A stretch of 52,858 nt of DNA, taken from an uncultured Alphaproteobacteria bacterium. Lineage in GTDB: Bacteria > Pseudomonadota > Alphaproteobacteria > Micavibrionales > Micavibrionaceae. The stretch is from NCBI GenBank assembly GCA_946480475.1, contig CAMLJM010000023.1, positions 1 to 52,858 on the forward strand, read 5' to 3'. The translations under genes and the position numbers were made by a program. This document shows, in pieces, positions 8,700-17,906 of this stretch (its first letter is position 1; every line of letters begins with the position of its first letter). The notes beneath the pieces are model-generated. The model did not search any database. It saw only the letters and a program-made list of their open reading frames with translations, and was not told the DNA's origin.

Positions 8700-9842
8700 A
8701 TGGCTAAGGATTATTACCAGACACTCGGTGTTGACCGCAAAGCAAGCGAGGATGACCTGAAAAAGGCGTTCCGCAAGCTGGCCATGCAATATCACCCAGA
8801 CCGGAACAAGGACGACCCCACCGCAGAAGCCAAATTCAAGGAAGTGAACGAAGCTTATGACGTTCTGAAAGACCCGCAAAAGCGCGCAGCGTACGATCAG
8901 TATGGTGCCGAAGGGGTCAGTGGCATGGGCGGCATGGGTGGCGGCGGCGGTTTCGCCGGGGGCTTTGGTGGCGCCTTCAGCGACATATTCGAGGATATGT
9001 TCGGCGATATGATGAACCGTGGCGGCAACCGCACAGGTCCACAACGCGGTCCCGACATGCAATACACGATGGAAATCACCCTCGAGGAAGCATATAAGGG
9101 CGTTGAAACCACCATCAAAGTTCCTACAAACGAATCCTGTGACAAATGTAATGGCTCAGGTGCAGAGCCAGGCACATCGGAAGAGCAATGCCCGGCCTGT
9201 AATGGCCAGGGGCGCATGCGCATGCAGCAAGGATTCTTCACCATTGAACGCACCTGCCCTACCTGTAATGGTGCCGGCAAGATCATCCGTGATCCCTGCA
9301 AGAAATGCGCAGGTCAGGGCCGCGTAAAGAAAGAAAAAGCCCTTAAGGTTAAAATTCCTGCTGGCATCGAAAGCGGACGCCGTATTCGCCTGGCGGGTGA
9401 AGGTGAAGCCGGTTTCCGCGGCGGCCCTCCAGGTGATCTGTATGTATTGCTGTCCGTCAAAGCACATAAATTGTTCAAGCGTGATGGCGCTAATCTGCAT
9501 TGCCGCGTTCCGATCCCTATGACAACAGCCGCCTTAGGAGGCGAGATCGAAGTGCCGATCGTTAGCGGCAGCCGCACAAAAGTCAAAATTCCAGAAGGAA
9601 CGCAAACAGGCCAGCAACTGCGCCTGAAAGGCAAAGGCATGCCTATTCTGCGTTCCGAAGCTGTGGGCGATATGTTCATCGAAGTGCAGGTAGAAACGCC
9701 GATGAACCTGAACCGCAAGCAGCAGGATCTATTAAAAGAACTTGATAAATCTCTCGGCGGTACGGCACAGGGTAAACACAGCCCCGAAGCAACCGGCTTC
9801 TTCACAAAAATGAAAGAAGCCTGGAGCGACCTGAAGGATTAA
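8700..9842 (+). CDS. dnaJ: Co-chaperone DnaJ (Hsp40, type I)
   Basis: Stimulates DnaK ATP hydrolysis and delivers substrates. The J domain occupies about residues 1-70 with the essential HPD motif in [10 protein letters not shown]; a Gly/Phe-rich region follows ([17 protein letters not shown]). The zinc-binding region has four CxxCxGxG repeats: [24 protein letters not shown] and CKKCAGQG, all intact. The C-terminal peptide-binding domains end at residue 380, normal length. The ribosome binding site GGACAGGA is just upstream. dapB starts two bases after the stop. Confidence 0.98.
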   Translation: MAKDYYQTLGVDRKASEDDLKKAFRKLAMQYHPDRNKDDPTAEAKFKEVNEAYDVLKDPQKRAAYDQYGAEGVSGMGGMGGGGGFAGGFGGAFSDIFEDMFGDMMNRGGNRTGPQRGPDMQYTMEITLEEAYKGVETTIKVPTNESCDKCNGSGAEPGTSEEQCPACNGQGRMRMQQGFFTIERTCPTCNGAGKIIRDPCKKCAGQGRVKKEKALKVKIPAGIESGRRIRLAGEGEAGFRGGPPGDLYVLLSVKAHKLFKRDGANLHCRVPIPMTTAALGGEIEVPIVSGSRTKVKIPEGTQTGQQLRLKGKGMPILRSEAVGDMFIEVQVETPMNLNRKQQDLLKELDKSLGGTAQGKHSPEATGFFTKMKEAWSDLKD

Positions 9843-9844
9843 TC

Positions 9845-10546
9845 ATGGAAATCGCAATCGCGGGATATAAGGGCCGCATGGGCCAGATGCTGGTCAGGGA
9901 GTTGGATTCCGGCATATGGCCAGGGCTTCACTACGCAGGTGGCACGACATCCGCAGATGATCCTGAGAAACTTTTCAGCGCCGATGCGGTTATAGATTTC
10001 ACAAAACCCGAAGCCACACGTAAACATATCTGGCTTGCTGCCAAGCATCACAAACCCATCGTGATCGGCACCACGGGCCTGACAGCGGACGACATGAAGG
10101 AAATGCAGGATGCGGCGAAGGAATGCCCGCTGATTTTCTCTGCCAATATGAGCATTGGTGTTAATCTACTCGCTGCCTTGGTGGAACAGGCTTCTAAACG
10201 CTTGGGTAATGATTTTGATATAGAGATCAGCGAAATCCATCACCATAACAAGGTTGACGCCCCTTCTGGTACAGCCTTGATGCTGGGAAAAGCCACGGGC
10301 CGTCCCGCAGCCACCATGGACCGCACGGGCCGCCGCGAAGAAGGCACTGTTGGCTATGCTGTACAGCGCGGTGGTGACGTGATTGGGGAGCACACCGTGA
10401 CTTTCTTTGGCCCTAGCGAACGCGTCGAACTCGGCCACCGCGCCCATGATCGCAGCCTGTTTGCCAAAGGCGCTCTGCGTGCAGCACAATGGCTCAAAGA
10501 AAAACCGCACGGTTTTTACACCATGCGGGATGTTTTATCTCTTTAG
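9845..10546 (+). CDS. dapB: 4-hydroxy-tetrahydrodipicolinate reductase
   Basis: NAD(P)H-dependent reductase of the diaminopimelate/lysine pathway. The N-terminal nucleotide-binding loop is IAIAGYKGRMGQ; VIDFTKPEA and VIGTTGL mark the cofactor domain; the substrate/catalytic motif EIHHHNKVDAPSGTA carries the conserved histidines and the KxDAPSGTA lysine. 233 residues is short against about 265-270 for many family members; the missing part is mainly in the linker after the nucleotide-binding loop. It sits directly behind dnaJ with its ribosome binding site (AAGGA) inside the dnaJ end, an arrangement found in several alphaproteobacteria. Confidence 0.94.
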   Translation: MEIAIAGYKGRMGQMLVRELDSGIWPGLHYAGGTTSADDPEKLFSADAVIDFTKPEATRKHIWLAAKHHKPIVIGTTGLTADDMKEMQDAAKECPLIFSANMSIGVNLLAALVEQASKRLGNDFDIEISEIHHHNKVDAPSGTALMLGKATGRPAATMDRTGRREEGTVGYAVQRGGDVIGEHTVTFFGPSERVELGHRAHDRSLFAKGALRAAQWLKEKPHGFYTMRDVLSL

Positions 10547-10556
10547 CCGCGCTTAC

Positions 10557-11021
10557 TTACATGGCAGCAGCCGGTTCGTTTCTGAAACTGGCTTTCTTGC
10601 CGCATTCTATGGCGACGTGACGTGCAATCTCGGCGCTTAAAGCTTCAAAACGGCCAATAGAAATAGAGCCATCATCTTCGTAAAGTTTAAAGGCTGATAA
10701 AGACCCGTCGGCATTACCGGCAAGAACGATATTCTTGCCAAAACGCGGCTGCCCATCAGCATCAGAATCCATGCGCGGAATACACAATCTGAAGTTATGC
10801 GCATGGCCATCGCGTGCGACACTCAGCTGTAATTCCGGCCAATCTTCAGAGACTATATGCTGTGTCTCAAACCCGGCATCTTGTAACTGCACACGCGCCC
10901 AGGTCACACAGCTTTGAAGCTTGAAAGACATTTCTTCAAGGACATTAGATTGTTCAGTATCTGCCGCTAAAGCGCCCGAAGCGGCAGCATGATATAAATT
11001 TGCAAGATCGTTATTGTCCAT
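10557..11021 (-). CDS. Uncharacterised 154-residue cytoplasmic protein
   Basis: Not recognised. No signal peptide; an N-terminal helical part (residues 1-50) and a beta-rich middle (LQLSVARDGHAHNFRLCIPRM, then NIVLAGNADGSLSAF), finishing with a helix and the tail AAAM. An AGGTGG ribosome binding site lies four bases before the ATG. It converges on dapB with ten bases between the stops. There is no operon partner. Confidence 0.65.
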   Translation of the reverse strand: MDNNDLANLYHAAASGALAADTEQSNVLEEMSFKLQSCVTWARVQLQDAGFETQHIVSEDWPELQLSVARDGHAHNFRLCIPRMDSDADGQPRFGKNIVLAGNADGSLSAFKLYEDDGSISIGRFEALSAEIARHVAIECGKKASFRNEPAAAM

Positions 11022-11071
11022 TTTCCACCTATAGCCCTGCTTGATTGTAGGCAGATATCGTAACCAAAGGG

Positions 11072-11914
11072 TTAAACATCTGAAATATCATCCGATTCCA
11101 GGGCCAATATCAGCCTTTTACGCGGTGTGCCCCAGCCATAATTATCAATGATTCCAGAAGCCTGGATCACGCGGTGGCACGGGATCAAAAGCGATATGGG
11201 GTTAGCCCCCACGGCACCCCCAACAGCACGGCTGGCCGTAGGCTTACCCAAGTAATGAGCCACATCCTGATAGCTGACAGCACCGCCACAGGGAATTTTG
11301 AGCAAAGCCTGCCATACCTGTATTTGGAAGTTCGTGCCATAAAGATGGATATTGAGTTTGGATTTCTGTTCCCCGCGCCAGATCGTCAATAATTTCTGCG
11401 CAGAAAGGGCTGTGATCTGAGCATCCTCTATAAATTGCGCCTTAGGCCAATACTTCAGCAGGCGCTGCATCGGAATATCCCGGTCATTATCAATGACAAA
11501 TCCCAGCCAGCAGATGCCACGCTCTGTCTGTGCAATCAGGATGTCCCCTACAGGTGTCGGATGGTAACCATAACGAATAGCCAGCCCCTGACCCTTTTTC
11601 TGTACCTCACCGGGTGTCGCTGCCTCGACATTCACAAACAAATCAAACAGGCGCCCATTTCCCGATAGGCCGGCAGCGTACGCAGCATCCAACGTAGAAT
11701 AACCTTTCAGGAGAAACTCACGGGCATGGCGCGCATTCATATACTGCCCCAGTTTCTTGGGGCTTATACCTACCATTTTGGTGAATGTTTTCTGAAAATG
11801 TGTAGGATCGTACCCTGCGCGACGTGCCAAGGCGTCTAAGTCTGGCTGGTTCTGCCAGTTGGCAACGATATAATCAATCGCTTCCGATACAACTTGTATA
11901 GTCACGTCTGTCAT
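11072..11914 (-). CDS. Ada-like bifunctional protein: AraC-type HTH plus O6-methylguanine-DNA methyltransferase
   Basis: Suicide alkyltransferase fused to a transcription-factor-like domain. Residues 1-100 resemble the AraC HTH region of Ada (IDYIVANWQNQPDLDALA, then GISPKKLGQYMNARHAREFL); the C-terminal domain has GTNFQIQVWQAL, an SYQDVAHYLGKP helix, the active-site IPCHRVI and the closing YGWGTPRKRLILA. The N-terminal zinc/phosphotriester domain of full Ada is absent, so it fits the Ada-like subfamily lacking that domain. The ATG at 11914 is chosen because an upstream GTG (11938) lies inside the terminator hairpin of the preceding gene. No Shine-Dalgarno sequence is present, and the promoter predicts a leaderless mRNA. 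Confidence 0.85.
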   Translation of the reverse strand: MTDVTIQVVSEAIDYIVANWQNQPDLDALARRAGYDPTHFQKTFTKMVGISPKKLGQYMNARHAREFLLKGYSTLDAAYAAGLSGNGRLFDLFVNVEAATPGEVQKKGQGLAIRYGYHPTPVGDILIAQTERGICWLGFVIDNDRDIPMQRLLKYWPKAQFIEDAQITALSAQKLLTIWRGEQKSKLNIHLYGTNFQIQVWQALLKIPCGGAVSYQDVAHYLGKPTASRAVGGAVGANPISLLIPCHRVIQASGIIDNYGWGTPRKRLILALESDDISDV

Positions 11915-11920
11915 ATAAAT

Positions 11921-11949
11921 AAAATAGCCGCGGCTCACGCCGCGGCCAA
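11921..11949 (-). promoter_or_regulatory. Promoter of ada-like gene overlapping the terminator of the upstream gene
   Basis: On the minus strand TTGGCC (11944-11949), 17-nt spacer, TATTTT (11921-11926), then six bases to the ATG. The spacer is the hairpin GCCGCGGC-N4-GCCGCGGC (11927-11946), which followed by TATTTTATTT also makes a rho-independent terminator for the gene at 11968-12393. Both readings are visible; which dominates is not decidable from sequence. Confidence 0.5.
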
Positions 11950-11967
11950 TCCGATTCTTGTGATAAT

Positions 11968-12393
11968 TTAAGGAACCGAAATGTCAGGTTTGCCCGCCAG
12001 ATATTCTGCAATATAACCAGCCTGTTCCTGGCGCTGTGCGCGATAGACTGCTTCCTGGGCCAGAAACTCCACAAAGGTTTGTTCTGATGTCAACAGGTCA
12101 AACCACTCAGCTGATCCGCTGCTGCTGCTATCAACCAGAATACCGCTATTTCCCACGGCATCATCCTGCAGAGTGAAAGGCACTAAAACCAATGAATGCG
12201 CATCAGCAATCCCAATCGCCATATCAATACCACTGATCTCAATACTAAATTCACGCATGGTTGTTGTGAGTTCTTCAAGAATCTCCTCTAGCTTATCAAT
12301 CTGCGCAGCTTGTTGCGCATAAAGGGGGATTGGCTGGGTCAAAGTACCCGCTTGCGCACTGGCATCTTTGTAAGCTTTTCTAAGTGCAGACAT
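11968..12393 (-). CDS. Uncharacterised 141-residue protein
   Basis: Not recognised. Helical N-terminus with a coiled-coil-like stretch (QAAQIDKLEEILEELTTTMREF, about residues 28-50), a hydrophobic middle (MAIGIADAHSLVLVPF), a serine run (VDSSSSGSAEW) and a helical end (FLAQEAVYRAQRQEQAGYIAEYL). No signal peptide. An acceptable ribosome binding site (CGAGG) is eight bases upstream of the ATG. A strong GC hairpin directly downstream ends the transcript. Confidence 0.6.
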   Translation of the reverse strand: MSALRKAYKDASAQAGTLTQPIPLYAQQAAQIDKLEEILEELTTTMREFSIEISGIDMAIGIADAHSLVLVPFTLQDDAVGNSGILVDSSSSGSAEWFDLLTSEQTFVEFLAQEAVYRAQRQEQAGYIAEYLAGKPDISVP

Positions 12394-12559
12394 TTAAAAC
12401 CTCGTTTATATGTATCAACAACCTGACAATATAACGCTCTCCGCAACATCACAACTAATGAATTTTCTATATTAATCAATAGTTTATACAGTGCTTTTCT
12501 AATCCGGAACTCTCCCTTATCCTCTTTTAAACCTTCATCGCCTACAACATGCCAAACAC

Positions 12560-13216
12560 ATGAAAAAAGAAAACATCGCCGCTTTCTTCAATATCCTGCA
12601 AACCCGGAACCCCGAACCCAAAGGGGAGCTTGAGTATGTGAATCCATACACCTTACTCGTGGCTGTCGTTCTATCCGCACAAGCCACGGATAAGGGCGTC
12701 AATAAGGCCACCAAGGCGCTTTTTGCTAAAATCGATACGCCGCAAAAAATGGTGAAGCTGGGTGAAGCTGGCTTAAAGGAATATATCAAGACGATCGGTC
12801 TTTATAACAGCAAAGCCAAGAACGTGATCGCCCTCTCGGAAATTCTGGTGCGCGATTACAAAGGTGAAATTCCCACCACACGCGATGAGCTTGTAAAATT
12901 ACCCGGAGTGGGCCGTAAGACCGCAAATGTCGTGCTTAATATTGCCTTTGGCGAAGAAACCATGGCCGTAGATACGCATATATTTCGCGTCTGCAATCGC
13001 ACTGGCATCGCCCCCGGCAATAATGTCGATAAGGTTGAAGCCAAACTGGAAGAAGTAGTCCCTAAGGAATTCCGCCGCCACGCACATCATTGGTTGATCT
13101 TACATGGCCGCTATATCTGCAAAGCCCGCACACCTTTATGCGCGGAATGTCCGGTTTATAAATTTTGCGAATATGAAGATAAAGAGAAGTTTCGTTTTGC
13201 GCAGGAAAATGCTTAA
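12560..13216 (+). CDS. nth: Endonuclease III (base-excision repair glycosylase/AP lyase)
   Basis: Removes oxidised pyrimidines and cleaves at the abasic site. The helix-hairpin-helix LPGVGRKTANVVLN contains the catalytic lysine, and the catalytic aspartate sits in VDTHIFRV. The C-terminal [4Fe-4S] ligands have the exact family spacing Cys-x6-Cys-x2-Cys-x5-Cys (CKARTPLCAECPVYKFC). 218 residues is normal. It stands alone, divergent from the 141-residue orphan and convergent with the next gene (one base between the stops). No convincing ribosome binding site is visible. Confidence 0.96.
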   Translation: MKKENIAAFFNILQTRNPEPKGELEYVNPYTLLVAVVLSAQATDKGVNKATKALFAKIDTPQKMVKLGEAGLKEYIKTIGLYNSKAKNVIALSEILVRDYKGEIPTTRDELVKLPGVGRKTANVVLNIAFGEETMAVDTHIFRVCNRTGIAPGNNVDKVEAKLEEVVPKEFRRHAHHWLILHGRYICKARTPLCAECPVYKFCEYEDKEKFRFAQENA

Positions 13217-13217
13217 A

Positions 13218-13778
13218 TTAGCGTGATGCAAAAATCATCGGCTTAACGCCATCATGGCCACTGAAAACCGACTTCACGCATTCGCGGCTCTGGGAATCAT
13301 CAAAAGCCTCTGGTGCAGGAGCCCCCGATGCTTTCACGCGTGAACGCGCTTCATAATGCACAACCGGGCCAGCACCTTTATCAGCGACATAAACATCCAG
13401 CACGCATGACACTGTACGATATTGCCAAATTGACATATCACCTTCAGCGCGCATCAAACCCGGCCTGTCGAAGATCATTGTTACTTGCGGACCGTTGATA
13501 TGCAGCAACGTATCTGGATTACCCTTTACTTGTGCTGCCACCTGACGTCCCGTACGATCCATATCATAAGAAGCGGCTGCTGACGGCGATGTGCTCGCGT
13601 AAGCATAAGCATTGTTCTTATGGATGGCTTTATTGATAGAAATGGAACTGACCATCACAAAGGGCAGCCCTGCAATCAGGATCAATGACAAGGCATCGCG
13701 GGAGGAAAAAGCCAGACGGCCCTTCCTCCTTGTATGCACGATCATATAACGCAGTAAATTTTCTGGAATTTTCATCAT
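13218..13778 (-). CDS. Uncharacterised membrane-anchored protein
   Basis: Not recognised. A basic cytoplasmic start (IPENLLRYMIVHTRRKGRL) is followed by one hydrophobic segment (LSLILIAGLPFVMVSSISI, about residues 33-51) and a C-terminal periplasmic part, so a type II inner-membrane topology is likely. Two cysteines (VSCVLDVY and SRECVKSVF) could form a disulfide. The chosen ATG at 13778 has AAGGGA ten bases upstream; a GTG at 13799 is the longer alternative. Confidence 0.6.
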   Translation of the reverse strand: MMKIPENLLRYMIVHTRRKGRLAFSSRDALSLILIAGLPFVMVSSISINKAIHKNNAYAYASTSPSAAASYDMDRTGRQVAAQVKGNPDTLLHINGPQVTMIFDRPGLMRAEGDMSIWQYRTVSCVLDVYVADKGAGPVVHYEARSRVKASGAPAPEAFDDSQSRECVKSVFSGHDGVKPMIFASR

Positions 13779-13853
13779 GGCTTTCGGGTCCCTTTTCACC
13801 CTTGTTTGCTATGCGCTTATAGGGACCCGTGAATGCCTTTTCTGATCCTTCGC

Positions 13854-14582
13854 TTAGGCAGCTTCGTTCGCATTGCCGAATGGCAGCTGAGAGCCATCGT
13901 TGTCGGCTTGGCGTGCTGCCTTAGACTTTCCCGGCTTTTCAGCTTTCGCAGCGCCTTTTGCTGACAGCGGTGTGATTTTGCCATCTACTGTAGCACCAGC
14001 TTCAACAGCCAGTTCTTTATAGGACATTGTGCCAGTGATGGAACCTGTGGAACGGATGCTCAGGCGGCCATTGACTGTAATGTCACCTTCGAAACGACCG
14101 GCAATTGTGCACTCGTCGATTTCTACTGTGCCGTAGAATGTACCGTTCTCGGAGATCTCGAGGATGCGAGCACCTTTCAGTGCAGCTTCTACTGTACCCT
14201 CAACAACCAGCGTATCGCAGGCTTCGATCTCACCGGAGATGCTGATGCCTTCACCGATAACCAGACGACGGCCATCAGAAGAAGATGGCGTGCGTGCTAC
14301 ACCGGAAGCGCTATAGCTGGAAGCGCCAGGATAAGCAGCAGCAGGTGCTGTTGCATAAGCAGACCCCGGAGGAACACGGCCAGGCTGTGCAGCGCCCGGG
14401 CGTTGGAAAGCGGCGGCGCCACCTGGGATGTCTACGCGTGCTTGGTTGTCCTGTTGTTCGCTTGTATTCGCGGTCATATTTTTTTCCTCGGGTTTGCTGT
14501 AAGTGTTTGTGTGCTCAGAAACTTGCGCTTCAGATACTGTCTGATCGCCGGGTTGCTGGTCTGTCTTGGGACGATGAAACAT
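13854..14582 (-). CDS. Bactofilin family cytoskeletal protein
   Basis: Bactofilins polymerise into nucleotide-independent filaments that organise cell-wall synthesis and polar structures. The central beta-helix domain is clear: RRLVIGEGISISGEIEACD, then LVVEGTVEAALKGARILEIS, GTFYGTVEIDECTIAGRFEG, DITVNGRLSIRSTGSITG and MSYKELAVEAGATVDGKI, each turn roughly 16-18 residues. It is flanked by a disordered Pro/Ala-rich N-terminus and a Lys/Ala-rich tail. The ATG at 14582 has AGAAGGAAG upstream; a second in-frame ATG at 14477 also has a good site (GAGGAAA), so two isoforms are possible. Confidence 0.9.
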   Translation of the reverse strand: MFHRPKTDQQPGDQTVSEAQVSEHTNTYSKPEEKNMTANTSEQQDNQARVDIPGGAAAFQRPGAAQPGRVPPGSAYATAPAAAYPGASSYSASGVARTPSSSDGRRLVIGEGISISGEIEACDTLVVEGTVEAALKGARILEISENGTFYGTVEIDECTIAGRFEGDITVNGRLSIRSTGSITGTMSYKELAVEAGATVDGKITPLSAKGAAKAEKPGKSKAARQADNDGSQLPFGNANEAA

Positions 14583-14784
14583 ACGTTTCTTCCTTCTGGG
14601 TTTCGTGGCCTTTGGGTTTCGTCTTCGGATGCCACGACAGACCCTTTGCAGGGCCTTCATAACTTCCAAAATTCATAATCTGAATGTCCGGGAAAATACC
14701 AGCCCCCGGTAATGGCTGCAAGCAGAACTTTACCAAAAATTAACGGATTCAGATGGAACCAACTGATATTAAAGGAAATAGTTC

Positions 14785-16674
14785 CTACAGATTTTCGTGG
14801 AAATGATTGTAAATCTTCTCAGCGACAGCCCGGGATATCCCCTCGACCTGCTGCAGGTCCTGAATGCCCGCCCGGGCCACTTCCTGGGCCGAACCGAAAT
14901 GGTGCAATAACGCTTTTTTGCGTTTGGCCCCAATACCCGGCACATCGTCCAACGGCGAAGCTGAAATCTGCTTTGATCGGCGTACACGATGCGACCCGAT
15001 GGCAAAGCGATGAGCCTCATCCCGAAGACGCTGCAGGTAATGCAGAACAGGATCATCGATCGGCAATTGAAACATTTCACGATCTGGCAAGAAGAATTTC
15101 TCACGCCCTGCATTCCGGTCAGGCCCCTTAGCAATCGAAACCAGAGTAAAGCTATCTGCAATGCCTAAATCTTCAATGACTTCACGCACAGCATTCAACT
15201 GTCCAAGACCGCCATCAATTAAAACAAGATCAGGCCAGTCTTCCGTATCAGGACCCCGCCCTTCCTCTATAGCTTTACCAAAGCGACGCTGCATGACCTC
15301 ACGCATCATACCGTAATCATCAGATTCATCAGCTTCACGTATGTTGAATTTGCGATAGGCATTCTTGCGGAAGCCTTCTGGACCCGCAACAACGAGACCA
15401 CCAACCATATGGGTGCCAGCAATGTGCGAGTTATCATAGACCTCGATACGTTCGGGTGGTTCATCCATGCCAAACAACGTGGCGACACCCTCCAGTAATT
15501 TACCCGTGCCCGCAAGTTGCAGAGCCTCACGGGCCAATGCTTCCCGGGCATTCCTTGTCACCAGATCAACTAGGCGTTTCTTCTGCCCCTTTTCCGGCAC
15601 ACTCAAGCGCACTTTGTATTTGCCATTAACCCGCGCGGTTAACGCCTCTTCCAGCAAAGCAGACTCACTGACAGGATGACTGAGCAGTATCTCTTTTGGC
15701 ACCGGTTTATTCTCGTAAAATTGGGCTAAAAACGCTGCCAGAATATCTTCAACCAGATCATCCGCACCATGACGGGGGAAATAAGCACGGTTACCAAAAT
15801 TCTGACCGCCGCGGAAGAAGAACACCATCACGCAACTGCGCCCCTCTTCTTGCCACAGGCCGACGATATCAGCATCCCCCATGACACTGACATTCACATC
15901 CTGCGATGACTGGATCATAGTCAGCGCTTTAATACGGTCACGGTACTTAGCCGCCTCTTCATAATCCTGCCGGTTACTGGCTTGCTGCATTTTCTCAGCA
16001 AAGGCATCCTGCACCTCACGGCTTTTACCCGAAAGAAAGTCATGCGCCAACTGCACCTGCTCTCCATACTGTTCTTTCGTTACATAGCCAACGCAGGGCG
16101 CCGTGCACCGCTTGATATGATATTGCAGGCAAGGCCGCGAACGATGGGTAAAAACCGTGTCCGAACAATTGCGGAGCATGAAACCACGCTGCAAAATTGC
16201 CACTGTATGATTGACCGAGGTTGCCGAAGCAAAAGGCCCAAAATATTCAGCTTTCTGCTTTTGCGAGCCGCGATGCTTAGTCAACAAAGGAAAATCATGG
16301 TCGCGCGTAATCATGATATAAGGAAATGATTTATCATCCCGTAACAACACATTATAACGGGGCTTCAGCTTCTTAATCAGGTTCGATTCCAGTAGAAGCG
16401 CTTCCACTTCCGTATTCGTATGCACAAACAGCATATCCGTAGTTTGCGCGACCATGCGCTGCAAACGGATCGGCAGCTTCTCCGTTATTGAATAAGAGAT
16501 CACCCGGCGCTTCAGCGCCTTGGCTTTACCGACATACAAAACATCGCCGTCAGCGTTCAACATGCGGTAAACGCCCGGCGTTTCCGGCAAAGATCTGGCA
16601 AAATTGCGTATCAAAGCCGCACCGCGCGCCAGCGCTGTCAATGTATCGGCAGAAGATGGGTCAGACTCACTCAT
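14785..16674 (-). CDS. uvrC: Excinuclease ABC subunit C
   Basis: Makes the two incisions in nucleotide excision repair. The N-terminal GIY-YIG-type nuclease is PGVYRMLNADGDVLYVGKA near residues 34-52; the UVR (UvrB-binding) motif lies around residues 200-235; the C-terminal RNase H-like endonuclease has EVYDNSHIAGTHMVGG and LVLIDGGLGQL; tandem helix-hairpin-helix motifs end the protein (VPGIGAKRKKALL, VEGISRAVAEKIY). 629 residues is normal. No Shine-Dalgarno sequence precedes the ATG, and a -10-like TAATAT ends seven bases before it, predicting a leaderless mRNA. Confidence 0.97.
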   Translation of the reverse strand: MSESDPSSADTLTALARGAALIRNFARSLPETPGVYRMLNADGDVLYVGKAKALKRRVISYSITEKLPIRLQRMVAQTTDMLFVHTNTEVEALLLESNLIKKLKPRYNVLLRDDKSFPYIMITRDHDFPLLTKHRGSQKQKAEYFGPFASATSVNHTVAILQRGFMLRNCSDTVFTHRSRPCLQYHIKRCTAPCVGYVTKEQYGEQVQLAHDFLSGKSREVQDAFAEKMQQASNRQDYEEAAKYRDRIKALTMIQSSQDVNVSVMGDADIVGLWQEEGRSCVMVFFFRGGQNFGNRAYFPRHGADDLVEDILAAFLAQFYENKPVPKEILLSHPVSESALLEEALTARVNGKYKVRLSVPEKGQKKRLVDLVTRNAREALAREALQLAGTGKLLEGVATLFGMDEPPERIEVYDNSHIAGTHMVGGLVVAGPEGFRKNAYRKFNIREADESDDYGMMREVMQRRFGKAIEEGRGPDTEDWPDLVLIDGGLGQLNAVREVIEDLGIADSFTLVSIAKGPDRNAGREKFFLPDREMFQLPIDDPVLHYLQRLRDEAHRFAIGSHRVRRSKQISASPLDDVPGIGAKRKKALLHHFGSAQEVARAGIQDLQQVEGISRAVAEKIYNHFHENL

Positions 16675-16681
16675 GGGAATG

Positions 16682-16710
16682 ATATTAATGTCTCCGGACC
16701 CGCATTTCCA
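16682..16710 (-). promoter_or_regulatory. uvrC promoter, predicted leaderless
   Basis: Minus strand: TGGAAA (16705-16710), 17-nt spacer, TAATAT (16682-16687), then seven bases to the uvrC ATG at 16674. The -35 box is a 4/6 match. Confidence 0.45.
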
Positions 16711-16759
16711 TACCGCGATGGTATGCAGCTTTCATGGAAACTTGACTTTGCACTGCAAA

Positions 16760-16784
16760 TAACAACTATCAGTAGTGATTGTTA
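16760..16784. repeat. Inverted repeat upstream of the pentapeptide gene
   Basis: TAACAA-N13-TTGTTA lies 59-83 nt upstream of the chosen start and close downstream of a TTGACT element (16743-16748). It may be an operator. Confidence 0.3.
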
Positions 16785-16842
16785 GTTCCGCAAGATGCGT
16801 AAATACTTGCAATCATGCAACTATCGAACAGGAGAGACGACT

Positions 16843-17517
16843 TTGAGTAAACTATCTATCAACCATTTCCGGACAGGCCGGGCACTCTTCAGCGGGTCAT
16901 TTAAAACCATGAAAACCGCTGTTGAAGCTGCCATCAGTGATAACGTATCGCTGGCGTTTGCCGATTTGCGGCACGCCAATCTTATAAATGCACAAATGGA
17001 TGGCGCCATATTGGATGGCGCTCAGCTTGATGAAGCCAACCTTATGGGCGCCAATATAACGGAAGCAAGCCTGCGTCGTACCTCACTGATGAATACAAAT
17101 CTTCACAGCGTGACATTCTGCGACAGCATATTGGATGCTATCAATGCACGCGGGGCCCTTTTTGGGGGAACAGATATAACAGCCGCAATCATACAACGCT
17201 GCCTTTTCGATACACTATCTGCACTCGAATTGAATTATCGTGATGCCAAAAAAATTGGGCTGAATGGTTTCATGGCTGATAACGAGCAACTTTGTGAATT
17301 TTCACAAACACCGATTTTGATCAAAGGGTTTAATTACCCTATCTATTATCTGGACCGCGTCACGCTGATCGGCCATATAGCGTGGGAATTGACAGATAAG
17401 CATAATTTACCATCCGGCATGTTTAGCTTCATCCAAAGCCATAGGCAAACCCTGAATAATTTGCGGCAACTCCATACCGCAAACGAACCCTTTGAATACC
17501 AACATTTTGTTGCCTGA
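16843..17517 (+). CDS. Pentapeptide-repeat protein
   Basis: Contains about 10-12 tandem A(D/N)LxX-type pentapeptides, e.g. FADLRHANLINAQMDGAI then LDGAQLDEANLMGANITEA and SLRRTSLMNTNL, forming a predicted right-handed quadrilateral beta-helix; the remaining C-terminal ~90 residues are not repetitive. Family members include DNA-mimicking gyrase protectors and many of unknown role, so no function is assigned. The start is taken as TTG at 16843, because CAGGAGA lies about seven bases upstream; the ATG at 16795 has no such site. It is alone, downstream of a possible operator. Confidence 0.8.
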   Translation: MSKLSINHFRTGRALFSGSFKTMKTAVEAAISDNVSLAFADLRHANLINAQMDGAILDGAQLDEANLMGANITEASLRRTSLMNTNLHSVTFCDSILDAINARGALFGGTDITAAIIQRCLFDTLSALELNYRDAKKIGLNGFMADNEQLCEFSQTPILIKGFNYPIYYLDRVTLIGHIAWELTDKHNLPSGMFSFIQSHRQTLNNLRQLHTANEPFEYQHFVA

Positions 17518-17612
17518 TACAAGGGTATGTCCATGCTTGTGGAAAACTTGACAGATTTGATGAAGCTAAACTATGAATATTCACAATTCATGGTAGTAAT
17601 GACATCGTCTGT
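17518..17612. promoter_or_regulatory. Intergenic region with candidate promoter for the MarR-type gene
   Basis: TTGACA (17548-17553), an 18-nt spacer and TATGAA (17572-17577). An inverted repeat ATGAAT-N7-ATTCAT (17573-17591) overlaps the -10 box and is a plausible operator for the downstream regulator. The MarR-type gene starts 257 nt further on, so the leader is long or contains a gene. Confidence 0.45.
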
Positions 17613-17906
17613 ATGGGGAACATGATGATGATCCATATCAGTCTGGGTGGCATAGTAACCATCCATATGGAAGGTGCATGGGCATATGGCTTTTATCCTT
17701 CATGGAAAATCTCGCGTTTCAGGCGGGAAATCGTGCTGGATATGCCGTTTAGCCGGGTCATTATAACCCCGGGGACAATCTATGCATCGCTACCAGAGAA
17801 AGAACCATGCTTTTGCGACCGGGTGGGCCGGATAGGATGGAACTGCGATGAAAGAAAAAGGCCTTGGGACATTGATCAACCTTCTGCAGGAGTTGCGGAG
17901 GATTGA
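17613..17906 (+). CDS. Doubtful ORF upstream of the MarR-type gene
   Basis: 97-codon frame occupying an otherwise empty stretch between the promoter and the MarR-type gene, overlapping the latter by 59 bases in another frame. Ribosome-binding support is only GGGGAA near internal ATG codons (17622-17628). The product (MMMIHISLGGIVTIHME at the start; two cysteines in PCFCD) resembles nothing I know. It may be a leader ORF or chance; apart from it nothing else is visible in 17613-17847. Confidence 0.25.
   Translation: MGNMMMIHISLGGIVTIHMEGAWAYGFYPSWKISRFRREIVLDMPFSRVIITPGTIYASLPEKEPCFCDRVGRIGWNCDERKRPWDIDQPSAGVAED

Noticed and set aside
14530..14736. ORF upstream of the bactofilin gene on the minus strand
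   Set aside because: It overlaps the bactofilin N-terminus in another frame and has no ribosome binding site or family signal.
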